A stretch of DNA of 64,000 nucleotides from Micromonospora sp. C95 (GTDB lineage Bacteria > Actinomycetota > Actinomycetes > Mycobacteriales > Micromonosporaceae): assembly GCF_018070465.1 (NCBI RefSeq), contig NZ_JAGPXT010000027.1:1-64000 (forward strand), given 5' to 3'. Shown one piece after another: positions 14,876-24,276 of this stretch. Each line of letters begins with the position of its first letter. Within the stretch, counting starts at the first letter, position 1. Under the pieces are notes generated by a model, which had not been told where the DNA came from, searched no databases, and saw nothing but the letters and a program-made list of their open reading frames with translations. The position numbers and the translations under genes are program-made.

Positions 14876-17254
14876 TCAGCGGCGGGCGGGGCGGCGGCCG
14901 GGTGGGGAGGGCGGCTCGGGACCGGGGTCGGGCAGCGGCGGCATGGGGCGGGTGGTCGGGCGGCCGGCCGTCACCCGTAGGCGCTCACCGTGGTGCCACA
15001 GCTCGATCGCGGCGTCGACGTCGGCGTTCGGCAGTTCGTACCGGGCCTCGTCGGCGGTGAGCGTCACGTGTAGCCGGTGACCGTGCCAGAGCAGGCTGAA
15101 CGCGAGGCGGTCGATCCGGTCGGGCAGCCGCGGGTCGAACGACAACAGCTCCCGATCGTCGCGCAGGCCGCCGAAGCCCTGCACCAGTGCCAGCCAGGCC
15201 CCGCCCAGCGAGGCCAGGTGCAGCCCGTCGCCCGTCTTGTCGCCGAGATCCTCCAGATCCTGGAGCACCGACTCGGCGAACAGGTCGTACGCCAGGTCGA
15301 GGTGGCCCAGTTCGGCGGCGAGCACCCCCTGCGGTGCGGCGGACAGCGACGAGTCCCGGACCGTCCGCGCCTCGTAGTAGGCGAAGTTGGCGGCCTTCTC
15401 CTCCGCGGTGAACTCGCCCGGGCAGCGCAGCATCGCCAGCACCAGGTCGGCCTGCTTGACCACCTGGTGCCGGTACAGCTCCAGGTAGGGGAAGTGCAGC
15501 AGCAGCGGATAGTCGTCGTCGCCGGTGTCGGCGAAGTTCCACTCCGGCCGGTCGGTGAACCCGGCCGCCTGCTGGTGCACCCCCCGCTTGGCGTCGTACG
15601 GCATGGTCATCGCCTCGGCGGCGGCCCGCCACCCGGCCACCTCGGCGGGGTCCACGCCCAGCCGGCCGGCCGCCTCCGGGTACCGCTCGACGGCGTCGGC
15701 GGCGCCGCGCAGGTTCCGCCGCGCCATCAGGTTGGTGAACAGGTTGTCGTCGACGAGCGCGGCGTACTCGTCCGGGCCGGTGACCCCGGCGATGTGGAAG
15801 CTGCCGTCGTCGGTGAAGTGCCCGAAGCCGTGCCACAACCGGGCGGTGGCCACCAGCAGGTCCAGCCCGGGACCGGTGCGGAAGTCCTCGTCGTCGGTGG
15901 CACCGACGTAGCGCAGGACCGCGTCGGCGATGTCGGCGTTGACGTGCAGCGCGGCGGTGCCGGCCGGCCAGTAGCCGGAGCACTCCCGGCCGCTGATGGT
16001 CCGCCAGGGGAAGGTGGCTCCGGTCAGCCGCAGCTCCGCCGCCCGGTCGTACGCCTGCGGCAGGTGCGCGTGTCGCCAACGCAGCGCCGACCGGGCCATG
16101 TCGGGCGCGACGTAGGTCAGCACCGGCAGCACGTAGCCCTCGGTGTCCCAGAGCACGTGCCCGTCGTAGCCGTTGCCGGTCAGCCCCTTGGCGGGAATGG
16201 TCCGGTCGCCGTCCGAACGCCCCGCCTGGATCAGGTGGAACATGGCGAACCGGATCGCCAGCTGCAACTCCTCGTCGCCGTCGAGCAGCACGTCCGCGGT
16301 GCGCCAGGCCTCGTCGAGGGCGGCCCGCTGCTCGGTACGCAGGCCGGCGAAGCCATCCGTACGCGCGACCTCCGCCTCGGCCGTCACCCGGGCGGCAAGT
16401 CCTTCGACGGTGAAGTCCTCCACGGGTGCCCACTCGAACGCCGCGAACTTGGTCAGCCGGACCCGCTCCCCGGCGCGCAGTGGACCGGTGAGGGTCAGCC
16501 GGATCCGGTCCGGGGTGGCGTCGGCGTCGGTGGTGAGGTGTGCCGGCGCCGCTGCTCGGTGGGCGACCGCGACGGCGACCCGCTGCCCGCTGCGCTCGGT
16601 ACGGTGCACCAGCAGCGCGTCGGCAGCGTCGACCCGGTGCAGCTCGGCGGTCAGCGGGTCCTTGATCAGCGAGGCGGCCCGAGGATCGTCGGCCCGCTCC
16701 GGGACATGCTCGTTGGCCAGCAGGTCCGCGCAGATCCGCACGTCGACCGGCCCGTCCAGGGGTTCCGCCGTCCAGTCGACGGCGGCGACCCGGCGGCGGG
16801 CCAGCGACACCAGCCGGGTGCTGCGTACCCGCACCCCGTCGCCGGCCGGCGAGATCCACTCGGTGAGCCGTTCGATCACCCCGGCCCGCAGGTCGAGCAC
16901 CTGCTCGTGGGCGAGTACCGTGCCGGTGCGCAGGTCCAGCGGCTCGTCACCGACCCAGAGGCGTACCAGTGTGGCGTTCGGTGGGCTGATCACGGTGTCA
17001 CTGAGCTGCGGGAAGGCGTAGCCGTCCTCGGGGTAGGTGAGTTCCCGGCGTTCGTGCAGCCCGTTGAGGTAGCTGCCCGGCATGTCGACCGGTGTGCCCT
17101 CGTCGAGGGTGCCGCGCCAGCCCAGCCAACCGTTGCTCAACGCGAAGACCGACTCGGTCTCGCCGAGCCGGTCCAGGTCGTCCCGGGTTCGTCTGATCCG
17201 CCACCGCTCGTCGGGCTGCGGCTCGTCCGGTTGCTGGTCAGGGGTGGGGTGCAC
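14876..17254 (-). CDS. glycoside hydrolase family 65 (disaccharide phosphorylase type)
   Basis: 792 residues, the usual length for maltose/trehalose/kojibiose phosphorylases. The N-terminal beta-sandwich (LSNGWLGWRGTLDEG) is followed by the (alpha/alpha)6 catalytic barrel with VLWDTEGYVLPVL, the acid motif VTGPDEYAALVDDN (the Glu is the general acid) and the phosphate-site region near SLSAAPQGVLAAELGH. It would split an alpha-linked glucose disaccharide with phosphate to glucose and beta-glucose 1-phosphate in the cytosol. The exact substrate is not predictable. The beta-phosphoglucomutase that commonly accompanies such genes is absent from this window. Confidence 0.88.
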   Translation of the reverse strand: MHPTPDQQPDEPQPDERWRIRRTRDDLDRLGETESVFALSNGWLGWRGTLDEGTPVDMPGSYLNGLHERRELTYPEDGYAFPQLSDTVISPPNATLVRLWVGDEPLDLRTGTVLAHEQVLDLRAGVIERLTEWISPAGDGVRVRSTRLVSLARRRVAAVDWTAEPLDGPVDVRICADLLANEHVPERADDPRAASLIKDPLTAELHRVDAADALLVHRTERSGQRVAVAVAHRAAAPAHLTTDADATPDRIRLTLTGPLRAGERVRLTKFAAFEWAPVEDFTVEGLAARVTAEAEVARTDGFAGLRTEQRAALDEAWRTADVLLDGDEELQLAIRFAMFHLIQAGRSDGDRTIPAKGLTGNGYDGHVLWDTEGYVLPVLTYVAPDMARSALRWRHAHLPQAYDRAAELRLTGATFPWRTISGRECSGYWPAGTAALHVNADIADAVLRYVGATDDEDFRTGPGLDLLVATARLWHGFGHFTDDGSFHIAGVTGPDEYAALVDDNLFTNLMARRNLRGAADAVERYPEAAGRLGVDPAEVAGWRAAAEAMTMPYDAKRGVHQQAAGFTDRPEWNFADTGDDDYPLLLHFPYLELYRHQVVKQADLVLAMLRCPGEFTAEEKAANFAYYEARTVRDSSLSAAPQGVLAAELGHLDLAYDLFAESVLQDLEDLGDKTGDGLHLASLGGAWLALVQGFGGLRDDRELLSFDPRLPDRIDRLAFSLLWHGHRLHVTLTADEARYELPNADVDAAIELWHHGERLRVTAGRPTTRPMPPLPDPGPEPPSPPGRRPARR

Positions 17255-17311
17255 AGTGCCTCCAGGACTCTCCGACGGTCCCTGCGGGCTGACAATTCCC
17301 CGCCGGCCGGT

Positions 17312-18115
17312 TCACCACACCAGCAGCAGGGCGCCGACCGTGCCGAGCACCAGGTACGGCCCGAACGGCAGGTGACTCGACAAGCGGGCCCGGCGGCTGA
17401 CCAGCAGACCCAGGGCGACCAGCCCGGACACGGTCAGCGCGAGCAGCAGGCCGAGCACCGGCACACTCCAGCCGTACCAGCCCAGGAGTGCGCCCGCGCT
17501 CAGCGCGAGCTTGGCGTCGCCGATGCCGAAGCCCCGCGCACCGAGCAACAGGGTGGTGCTGGCGAAGAAGAGCGCCAACCCGAGCCCGGCGGCGACGGCG
17601 CGCAGCCATGGTGCCGCACCGGCCCCGGTCAGCGCGGCCAGCCCGAGCAGCAGCCAGGTGCCGGCGGCGGCCGGCCAGGTCAGCCGGTCCGGCAGCCGGT
17701 GCACCGCGCCGTCGATGAAGATCAACGGCACCGCGAAGGCCAGCCACCACCCGGCGGCGGCCAACTCGACGGCGGGTGGGCGGGTCAGCAGCAGCGCGGC
17801 CACGGTGGCCAGGGCGGCCAGTTCGAGGGTGGCCGGCGGGGCACCGACCCGGGCGCCGCACCCGCCGCAGCGGGCGGTCGGACCGAGCGCCGGCCAGGGA
17901 CGGTGTGGGCCGATCGGCGCGCCGCAGGCGTCGCAGCCGGTCCGGCGGGCGGTTCCCGGGGGTACGGCGTGCCGGGCGACGGCGTACCGGAGCAGTGGGG
18001 TGATCGCCAGTACCGCTGCGGCGTACCACCATGACCGGGTGGTGCGCCCGGACGGTGGGTCGGTCGGCGTGGCCGCCCGGTGCGCCGGTGTCGGTGGCGC
18101 AGGTGACCGGGTCAC
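17312..18115 (-). CDS. prepilin peptidase, A24 family
   Basis: 267-residue inner-membrane aspartyl protease. The two catalytic aspartates lie in FIDGAVHRLPD and GFGIGDAKLAL, the TFPP signature. A four-cysteine N-terminal loop (CDACG, CGGCG) is like the zinc-binding region of PilD-type enzymes, and about seven hydrophobic helices are present. The GTG at 18115 has GAGGGGG eight bases upstream; longer in-frame starts lie in poorly coding sequence. It would process the pilins of the neighbouring Tad operon, which runs in the opposite direction from a shared 0.6-kb intergenic region. Confidence 0.88.
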   Translation of the reverse strand: MTRSPAPPTPAHRAATPTDPPSGRTTRSWWYAAAVLAITPLLRYAVARHAVPPGTARRTGCDACGAPIGPHRPWPALGPTARCGGCGARVGAPPATLELAALATVAALLLTRPPAVELAAAGWWLAFAVPLIFIDGAVHRLPDRLTWPAAAGTWLLLGLAALTGAGAAPWLRAVAAGLGLALFFASTTLLLGARGFGIGDAKLALSAGALLGWYGWSVPVLGLLLALTVSGLVALGLLVSRRARLSSHLPFGPYLVLGTVGALLLVW

Positions 18116-18701
18116 TCGGACCACCCCCTCACGGAGGGTAGTGTGTCCGGTCGGTTCGGGTGGCCTTCCGTTCGTCGGACACCGCCAACCATCCTGCTGT
18201 CCGGACGTCGGACCGAATGCCCGTAACGGGCAGATGGAATTCCCATCGGCGACAATTGACGACCCATTGGCACCATTTCTGCCGGGGACGGATCGGACCG
18301 ATTGCCATTTCCCGCCCCATTGCGACCAGTCGGCTGGGCGCCCGCCCACGGATGGGATCGTCCGCTCCGCCGCCCACACCCGGCCGAGCCGCCCCCCGCG
18401 CCGATCAACATCGGCAACCTACCGGTAACCATGCGGCGTCACCACCATCCATAACTCAGAGTGTTCGAGTGAATTGCCTCTGTTGCATTGGCCAGCGTCA
18501 GCCTATGCTCGCCCCTTGGATGTGACGCAACCCACGTCCACCACCGACGAGCAGCCTGGCGAGTGCATTTCGTAGGAGATCCATAGACGTAAATGTGGCT
18601 GCGCACAGAACCGGGATGAAGAGATTCGTCCGGTAGCGCCGCCGCACGCCCGGAGACGCTGGTGACGGCGTACGCCGGTCGGGCACCGAGGAGGGCACGA
18701 G
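18116..18701. promoter_or_regulatory. 586-bp divergent intergenic region before the Tad operon
   Basis: No convincing gene. The stretch is visibly less G/C-rich than its flanks, especially 18180-18320 and 18430-18600. A plausible rightward promoter is TTGCAT (18483-18488) with TATGCT (18504-18509), although the 15-base spacing is short; a long leader of nearly 200 bases would follow. Short open frames here lack coding bias and ribosome sites. Confidence 0.4.
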
Positions 18702-19271
18702 GTGCGAGCACGGCAGCTGAGCCGCTGGACGGCCGGCCTGGTAGCGGTTGCCACGGTCGGCACGAGCACCGCTTGTGGCGGTACCCAGGAAACGTCCACC
18801 AGCGCAGCACCTGACCGGAACAGACCGGCCGGCACCGAACGGGCCGCCGAGGAGGCGGCTGCGGAGAAGGCGGCGCTGGCGGCCTACTCCGGCTACCTCG
18901 CGGCGTCCCGGACGGCGAGCCGGCGCAGCGATCCACAGGAGCCGGCGCTGGCCCGGTTCCTCGCCGACCCACTGCTGACCAGGGTCCGGTTCAGCCTGCG
19001 TCAGGCCCGCCAGAACGGCGCGGTGAGCGCGGGCACGCTGCGCTCCGAGGGGCCCACCGTCATCTCGATGGACCTGGATTCCACACCGCCCACAGTGGAG
19101 ATCCAGGACTGCGTGGACGCCAGCAACTACCGGATGGTCTACCTCGCCGACGACAAGGTCGTACCGGGCACCCGCGGCTCCCGCCACCTGGCCACCGCCA
19201 CGGCGATGCGCTATCCCGACGGTCGCTGGCGGATCAGCACCGGCGCGGCGCACCAGGACCAGCCGTGCTGA
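18702..19271 (+). CDS. Tad-locus lipoprotein of unknown function
   Basis: 189 residues. A signal peptide with the lipobox TSTAC (Cys25) predicts a lipid-anchored extracellular protein. The mature part has a Glu/Ala-rich helical stretch, then a domain with TVISMDLDSTPPTVEIQDCVD and WRISTGAAH, which looks like the small SnoaL-like or Mce-associated fold seen in many actinobacterial lipoproteins. It is the first gene of the pilus operon; its stop overlaps a possible GTG start of the next frame. The GTG at 18702 has GGAGGG upstream. Confidence 0.75.
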   Translation: MRARQLSRWTAGLVAVATVGTSTACGGTQETSTSAAPDRNRPAGTERAAEEAAAEKAALAAYSGYLAASRTASRRSDPQEPALARFLADPLLTRVRFSLRQARQNGAVSAGTLRSEGPTVISMDLDSTPPTVEIQDCVDASNYRMVYLADDKVVPGTRGSRHLATATAMRYPDGRWRISTGAAHQDQPC

Positions 19272-19426
19272 CCGGCCGGTCCGCCAGCAGCGCGTCGCTT
19301 CCCTCGGCAACCGCCACGTCCGGTTCCGGATCTGCTGCACGGCGCCCTGGCCGCACGTCGCTGGCCGGTCCGCGCGGTCGAGCGGCGGCCCACGATCGCC
19401 GCTCCCCGGCTGCACCTCGTGCCGGC

Positions 19427-20332
19427 ATGATCCGGCGGGCGTTGCTCGGCGGCGCGCTGGCGGTGCTGCTGGCCAGCGCCGGCGCGGTGCCGGCGACCGC
19501 CGCCGATCCCGGCGCCGACTGCCCGCCCGCCCAACCGAACTGCAACGTCTGGGACGACGATCCAGGCACCCCCGGTGGCGGTGGTGACGGCGGGGACGAC
19601 GGCAGCGGCGGCGACAACGGCGGCGGGGGCGGCGTCTGCCAGTGGCAGGGCCGCACCATCCCCTGCTACGACGACCTGCTCGGCTGGTTCAACAGCGGCA
19701 ACGGCTGCTACTACAAGCTCGCCGAGTCGCCGCCCACCGAACCCCCCGCCGGCCAGCAGTACTACCTGGAGAGCTGCAACGGCGGTGCACTGGGCCAGGG
19801 AGTTCTCGTGCTGCTGGACGCGCCGCCGCCGGGCTTCGGCGCTCCGCCGGACCCGGAGGAACTGGCCCGCCGGGCGTTCGCCTCGATCACTTTGCTCGCG
19901 CCTCGGGCGGCGGTCGCACCCCGCAAGTCCGTCGGCCCCGGTCTGGTCGGTCTGCCGGTCTGGATGTGGGCGGAACGGGGGGCCAACCAGTTCGGCCCGT
20001 TGCGCGCCTCCGCCACGGACCGCGGCCTGACCGTGACCATCCGGGCCAGGGTCAGCCGGGTCGTCTGGGACATGGGCAACGGCGACACGGTCACCTGCAC
20101 CGGCCCCGGCACCCGGTACCGCGCCCGAGGCCAACACGCCGGGCAGCCTTCACCCGACTGCGGCTACCACAGCGGCTACCCCGAGGCCGGGACGTACACG
20201 GTCCGGGCGACCACGCACTGGTCGGTGACGTGGACCAGCAGCGGCGGTGAAAGCGACAGCATCCCCGGTGTCACCCGCACCACCGGCCCGGTCGCCATTC
20301 AGATCAACGAGCTTCAGGTGGTGGCCCGGTGA
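19427..20332 (+). CDS. secreted protein of the Tad pilus locus
   Basis: 301 residues from the ATG that begins a clear signal peptide (MIRRALLGGALAVLLASAG, cleavage near ATA-AD). The same frame is open to a GTG at 19265 that overlaps the preceding stop, so a longer form is possible. After a glycine/aspartate-rich spacer come cysteine-containing segments (CQWQGRTIPCYDDLLGWF, NGCYYKL) and a C-terminal immunoglobulin-like part with WDMGNGDTVTC. Similar proteins precede the SAF-domain gene in actinobacterial Tad clusters, sometimes annotated as ATP/GTP-binding without reason. An external pilus-assembly role is inferred from context. Confidence 0.7.
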   Translation: MIRRALLGGALAVLLASAGAVPATAADPGADCPPAQPNCNVWDDDPGTPGGGGDGGDDGSGGDNGGGGGVCQWQGRTIPCYDDLLGWFNSGNGCYYKLAESPPTEPPAGQQYYLESCNGGALGQGVLVLLDAPPPGFGAPPDPEELARRAFASITLLAPRAAVAPRKSVGPGLVGLPVWMWAERGANQFGPLRASATDRGLTVTIRARVSRVVWDMGNGDTVTCTGPGTRYRARGQHAGQPSPDCGYHSGYPEAGTYTVRATTHWSVTWTSSGGESDSIPGVTRTTGPVAIQINELQVVAR

Positions 20333-20381
20333 GTGAGCCGGTCCTGCGAGCCCCGCAGTCGCAAACGGAAGGTTGGTACCA

Positions 20382-21044
20382 GTGAGCGTGGCGACCCGGA
20401 ACGGAACCTCTCCCGTGGACGCGCCGGTCGCCCCGCCCCGGGTGGTCCGCCAACGCCGGGTCCGGCCCGGCCTGCTCGGCCTCGCCGTCCTGCTGATCGC
20501 CCTCGGTGGACTGGGCTCGGCGTTCGCGGTGACCTCGGTCCGGGCGACCGGCAGCTACCTGGCGGTGGCCCGGGCGGTCGAGGTGGGCGACGTGGTACGC
20601 GCCGACGACCTGGTGTCGGTGCAGGTGGCCGGCGGTCAGGGGCTCGAACCGGTGCCCGCCTCCCGGCTCGCCGACGTGATCGGGATGCGGGCCGCCGTCT
20701 CGTTGGCACCGGGCACCCTGCTGACGATGGCCCAGCTCACCGACGACCCGCTGCTCGGCCCGGGGCAGCAGCAGCTCGCGCTCGGGTTGCGCGCAGCCCA
20801 GGTGCCGGCGCCGAAGCTCCGCCCCGGTGACCAGATACTGCTGGTCAGCACGCCGAGCAGCGACAGCGGCGGTGGTTCGCCGTCCGGTGCCACCCGGTTC
20901 ACCGCGACCGTCACCGACGCCGTCACCACCGACGGACGGGACGAGGTCGTCGTCTACCTGGCGCTCGCCGTCCGGGACGTACCGGCCGTGGTGGCGCTGG
21001 CCGCCCAGGATCGGATCGCGGTCGTCCTGACCAAGGCGGCCTGA
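20382..21044 (+). CDS. cpaB: SAF-domain pilus assembly protein (CpaB/RcpC-like)
   Basis: 220 residues: one N-terminal membrane anchor (LLGLAVLLIALGGLGSAFAV) and an external SAF domain (YLAVARAVEVGDVVRADDL, then GMRAAVSLAPGTLLTMAQL). CpaB/RcpC proteins interact with the outer parts of the Flp pilus machine; actinobacterial versions are shorter. The GTG at 20382 has GGAAGG nine bases upstream. Two bases separate its stop from the following ATPase gene. Confidence 0.82.
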   Translation: MSVATRNGTSPVDAPVAPPRVVRQRRVRPGLLGLAVLLIALGGLGSAFAVTSVRATGSYLAVARAVEVGDVVRADDLVSVQVAGGQGLEPVPASRLADVIGMRAAVSLAPGTLLTMAQLTDDPLLGPGQQQLALGLRAAQVPAPKLRPGDQILLVSTPSSDSGGGSPSGATRFTATVTDAVTTDGRDEVVVYLALAVRDVPAVVALAAQDRIAVVLTKAA

Positions 21045-21046
21045 CC

Positions 21047-21847
21047 ATGGCGATCATCGCGCTGGTCTCGGCGAAGGGTTCGCCGGGAGTCACCACCACC
21101 GCGCTGGCCTGCGCGTTGAGCTGGCACCGGCGGCTGATCCTCGCCGAGTGCGACCCGGCCGGCGGCTCCGTCCTCGCCGGCTACCTCGGTGGCGCGCTCG
21201 ACGGACCGCGCGGCATCGGTGAGCTGGCCGTCGGCGAGCTGCGCGACGGCAGCCTGGAGAGCACGTTCTGGTCCCAACTGGTCGACCTGGACGCGCCGCG
21301 CCGGGAACGGCTCCTGCTGCCGGGGGTGATCGACCCGGCACAGGCCGGCAGCGTCACCCCACTCTGGCAGCGGTTCGCGGACTTCTTCACCGGCCTCGAA
21401 CGCGGCGACCCACCGTACGACGTGGTCGTCGACTGTGGACGCCTGCACGTCCTCGGCCCACCCTGGCCGCTGCTGCGCGCCGCCTCTGTGGTGCTCGTGG
21501 TGTCCCGGGCGCAGTTGCCCGACCTGTCCGGTACCCGGGCCATGCTCCAGGCCATCGAACGGGACTTCACTGAACACCGGGTGCCGTCGGGCACCCTGCG
21601 CCTGCTGCTGGTCGGCGGCGGCCACGGCCGGAGCGAGGTCAGCAAGGCCCTTCACCTGCCGGTGATCGCCCGGCTGCCGCACGACCCGCGTACCGCCGAG
21701 GTGTTGAGCCTGGGCGGGACGGTGCGGGCCAACCGGCCGCTGCTCCGGGCGGCCCGTGAGCTGGAGGTGCCGATCGGCGCGCTGCTGGAACGGCGGCGGG
21801 CCCGGCTGGCGTGGCCCGTGTCCCAGGGGGTGCCGGATGCGATTTGA
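21047..21847 (+). CDS. cpaE: CpaE-like ParA/MinD-family ATPase
   Basis: 266 residues. The deviant Walker A motif is KGSPGVTTTALA (residues 10-21) and the Walker B-like segment is YDVVVDCGRL. In Tad systems this protein (TadZ/CpaE) helps place the pilus machine at the membrane or pole. It lacks the N-terminal receiver-like domain of Caulobacter CpaE. Its 3' end overlaps the secretion ATPase gene by 11 bases, indicating translational coupling. Confidence 0.82.
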   Translation: MAIIALVSAKGSPGVTTTALACALSWHRRLILAECDPAGGSVLAGYLGGALDGPRGIGELAVGELRDGSLESTFWSQLVDLDAPRRERLLLPGVIDPAQAGSVTPLWQRFADFFTGLERGDPPYDVVVDCGRLHVLGPPWPLLRAASVVLVVSRAQLPDLSGTRAMLQAIERDFTEHRVPSGTLRLLLVGGGHGRSEVSKALHLPVIARLPHDPRTAEVLSLGGTVRANRPLLRAARELEVPIGALLERRRARLAWPVSQGVPDAI

Positions 21848-23369
21848 GCCGGTCTCGTCCGACCCGCGCCGGCAACCACCGGGCGCCACCTCCACCGCCC
21901 CGCCGCTGGCCCCGGTCAACGGTTGGCACCCGCCACCGAACGGGCCGGTGCCCGTCGCGGCACCGCCGGCGGCATCGCCACCCCGGCCCCGGGTGGATTT
22001 TCAGGTGGTGCGCGAGCTGCGCCGGCAGCTCAGCGAGCGGCTCACCCGGTGGCAGCGTGGCCGCGAGTTCAGCGTCGCCGAGGAGGACACCGAGCGCGCC
22101 CGGCTCGCGGTCGAGCTGGTCGCCGAGTACGCCGACGCGGTGCGCCGCGCCGGCACACCGATGGCCGCCGGCGAGGAACGGCTGCTGCTCGACCAGGTGA
22201 CCGCCGAGCTGGCCGGCCTCGGTCGACTCCAGACCCTGCTTGTCGACGACACCATCGAGGAGGTGCACATCCTCGGCTGCGACCAGGTGCGCATCACCCG
22301 GCACGGCGGTGGGGTCGACTGGGCCGACCCGATCGCCGACAGCGACGACGAGCTGGTGGAGATCCTTCAGGCGGCGGCCCGCCGGGCCGGCGCGACGGAG
22401 CGGTCCCTGTCCACCTCGAAGCCCACCCTTGACCTGCAACTGCCCGACGGCAGCCGACTGGCCGCGGTGTTCCTGGTCAGCCACCGTCCGTACGCGGTGA
22501 TCCGCAAGCACAACACCCTCGACGTGACCCTGGACGACCTGGCCGGCGGCCGGGGTGACCTGGACGAGATGATCGACCCGCTGCTGCGCGACTTCCTCCG
22601 GGCGTCGATGCGGGCCGGGTTGAACATCATGGTCGCCGGGCTGGCCGGTGCCGGTAAGACCACCGTGATCCGGGCGATGATGAACGAGATCCCGCCGGAC
22701 GAGCCGTACGTGCTGCTGGAGGAGAGTCGGGAGTTACTCCCGGCCCGCCGCGGCGACCGGCACCGGGCGGTGATGAGCTTCGAGGCCCGGGAGGGGCACG
22801 GCGAACGCGGGCCGGACGGTCGACCGGCCGGCGAGGTGAGCATCGCCGATCTGATCCCGGTGTCGCTGCGGATGGGCGTCCTGCGGATCATCGTCGGTGA
22901 GGTGCGGTCCCGGGAGATCGTGCCGATGCTCCAGGCGATGACCACCAGCCGGGGTTCGATGTGCACGATCCACGCGCGTACCCCGGCCGGGGTGAGCGAG
23001 CGGATCATCGAGTTGGCGCTCGCCCACGGCCGCGAGATGACCGTCGACCAGGCCCGCCGGATGGCCGGCAACGCGCTCGACCTGATCGTCTACGTCACCG
23101 TCGACGACGAGACCGGCATCGGCGGGCGCAAGCACCGCTTCGTCTCGCACGTCGAGGAGGTGCTGGGCGTCGGCGAGAGCAGCCGGATCACCACCACCCA
23201 GGTCTTCGGCCCCGGTCCGGACGGTCGGGCGGTCCCCCGGCACCTGCCGGAACGGGTCCGGGACCAGCTGCTGCGGGTGGGCTACGACGCCCGGTTGCTG
23301 AGCCGCTGGATCGAGGCCGGTCAGGGCGCCTGGCGCCGGCCCCGGCAGACCCGACTCGGTCGGCGGTGA
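21837..23369 (+). CDS. tadA: Tad pilus secretion ATPase (TadA/CpaF)
   Basis: 510 residues. An N-terminal Pro-rich region of about 60 residues precedes the CpaF-type N domain and the hexameric ATPase core: Walker A GLAGAGKTT, the Asp box region VLLEESRELLP, Walker B RIIVGEVRSREIVPML and the His box GSMCTIHART. It is the cytosolic motor that extends, and perhaps retracts, the Flp pilus. The ATG at 21837 overlaps the preceding gene; an upstream in-frame ATG at 21756 lies deep within it and is unlikely. Confidence 0.93.
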   Translation: MRFEPVSSDPRRQPPGATSTAPPLAPVNGWHPPPNGPVPVAAPPAASPPRPRVDFQVVRELRRQLSERLTRWQRGREFSVAEEDTERARLAVELVAEYADAVRRAGTPMAAGEERLLLDQVTAELAGLGRLQTLLVDDTIEEVHILGCDQVRITRHGGGVDWADPIADSDDELVEILQAAARRAGATERSLSTSKPTLDLQLPDGSRLAAVFLVSHRPYAVIRKHNTLDVTLDDLAGGRGDLDEMIDPLLRDFLRASMRAGLNIMVAGLAGAGKTTVIRAMMNEIPPDEPYVLLEESRELLPARRGDRHRAVMSFEAREGHGERGPDGRPAGEVSIADLIPVSLRMGVLRIIVGEVRSREIVPMLQAMTTSRGSMCTIHARTPAGVSERIIELALAHGREMTVDQARRMAGNALDLIVYVTVDDETGIGGRKHRFVSHVEEVLGVGESSRITTTQVFGPGPDGRAVPRHLPERVRDQLLRVGYDARLLSRWIEAGQGAWRRPRQTRLGRR

Positions 23370-23373
23370 GCCG

Positions 23374-24276
23374 GTGCGTACGAACATCGAGCTGATCGCC
23401 CTGGTCTCGGGGGCGGCCTGCGTCGCCGGCCTGGTGTTGGCGGTCGTCGCGCTCGTCGGCACCCGCCGGCCGCCCGGGCGGGCACCCGGCGCGGGCCCGG
23501 GGCTCGGGCGGCTCTGGCGCGGCTCCGGCAGCACCGCCCGCGAGCAGCGGGCGCACCAGACGCTGCTGATCGGCGCGGTGGTCGCCGGTGCGCTGGCCTT
23601 CCTGTTGACCGGCCTGCCCGTAGTGGGCCTGCTGGTCGCGGTGGCGGTGCCGGGCGCGCCGTGGCTGTTCTCGGTCGGCCGGGCCGAGCAGCGGGCCATC
23701 GCCCGCATCGAGGCGGTCGGCGAGTGGACCCGCCGGCTCAAGGACGTCTCCGCCACCGGGCAGGGGCTCCAGCAGGCGATCATCGGCACGGTCACCACGG
23801 CACCTGAGGAGATCCAGGAGGAGGTACGCCTGCTCGCCGCCCGGCTCCAGGCCGGATGGCTGGCCCGTTCCGCCCTGCTTGCCTTCGCCGACGAGATCGG
23901 CGACCCGGTCTGCGACCAGGTGGTCGCGGCACTGATCCTGCACCTCACCGACCGGGGTGAGCGCCTCGGCGACGTGCTCGGTTCGATCGCCTCGGCCGCC
24001 GCCGCGGAGGTGGCGACCCGCCGGGAGATCGAGGCCAAGCGCACCCAGCCCCGGTTCGCGGTCCGCTTCCTCACCGGGATGACGCTGGCCACCATCGCGT
24101 ACGGGCTGCTCAACCGGGAGTACGTGCAGCCGTACGACACCCCCTTCGGGCAGGTGGTGATGGCGGTGCTCGGTGCCGCCTTCGTGGCGTTGCTGGCCTG
24201 GGTGCGTTCGATGAGCCAGCCACCCCGACCGGCCCGTTTCCTGCCAGCCCCGGACCCGGGCGAGGTGGTGGCGTGA
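23374..24276 (+). CDS. tadB: TadB-like inner-membrane platform protein
   Basis: 300 residues of the T2SSF family: membrane helices at the N-terminus and near residues 65-90, a cytosolic GspF domain (DEIGDPVCDQVVAALILHL and RGERLGDVLGSIASAAA), then two C-terminal helices. It forms the membrane platform beneath the pilus with TadC. The GTG start is five bases after the tadA stop; the stop overlaps the tadC start by four bases. Confidence 0.85.
   Translation: MRTNIELIALVSGAACVAGLVLAVVALVGTRRPPGRAPGAGPGLGRLWRGSGSTAREQRAHQTLLIGAVVAGALAFLLTGLPVVGLLVAVAVPGAPWLFSVGRAEQRAIARIEAVGEWTRRLKDVSATGQGLQQAIIGTVTTAPEEIQEEVRLLAARLQAGWLARSALLAFADEIGDPVCDQVVAALILHLTDRGERLGDVLGSIASAAAAEVATRREIEAKRTQPRFAVRFLTGMTLATIAYGLLNREYVQPYDTPFGQVVMAVLGAAFVALLAWVRSMSQPPRPARFLPAPDPGEVVA

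Noticed and set aside
15077..18034. A nearly 1000-codon open frame on the plus strand, opposite the GH65 and prepilin peptidase genes
   Set aside because: Its translation is Gly/Gln/Arg/Pro-rich without any domain; it is the antisense shadow of very high-G+C coding sequence.
18160..18525. A 121-codon open frame in the gap before the Tad operon
   Set aside because: No ribosome site, poor third-position G/C bias and no recognisable domain.
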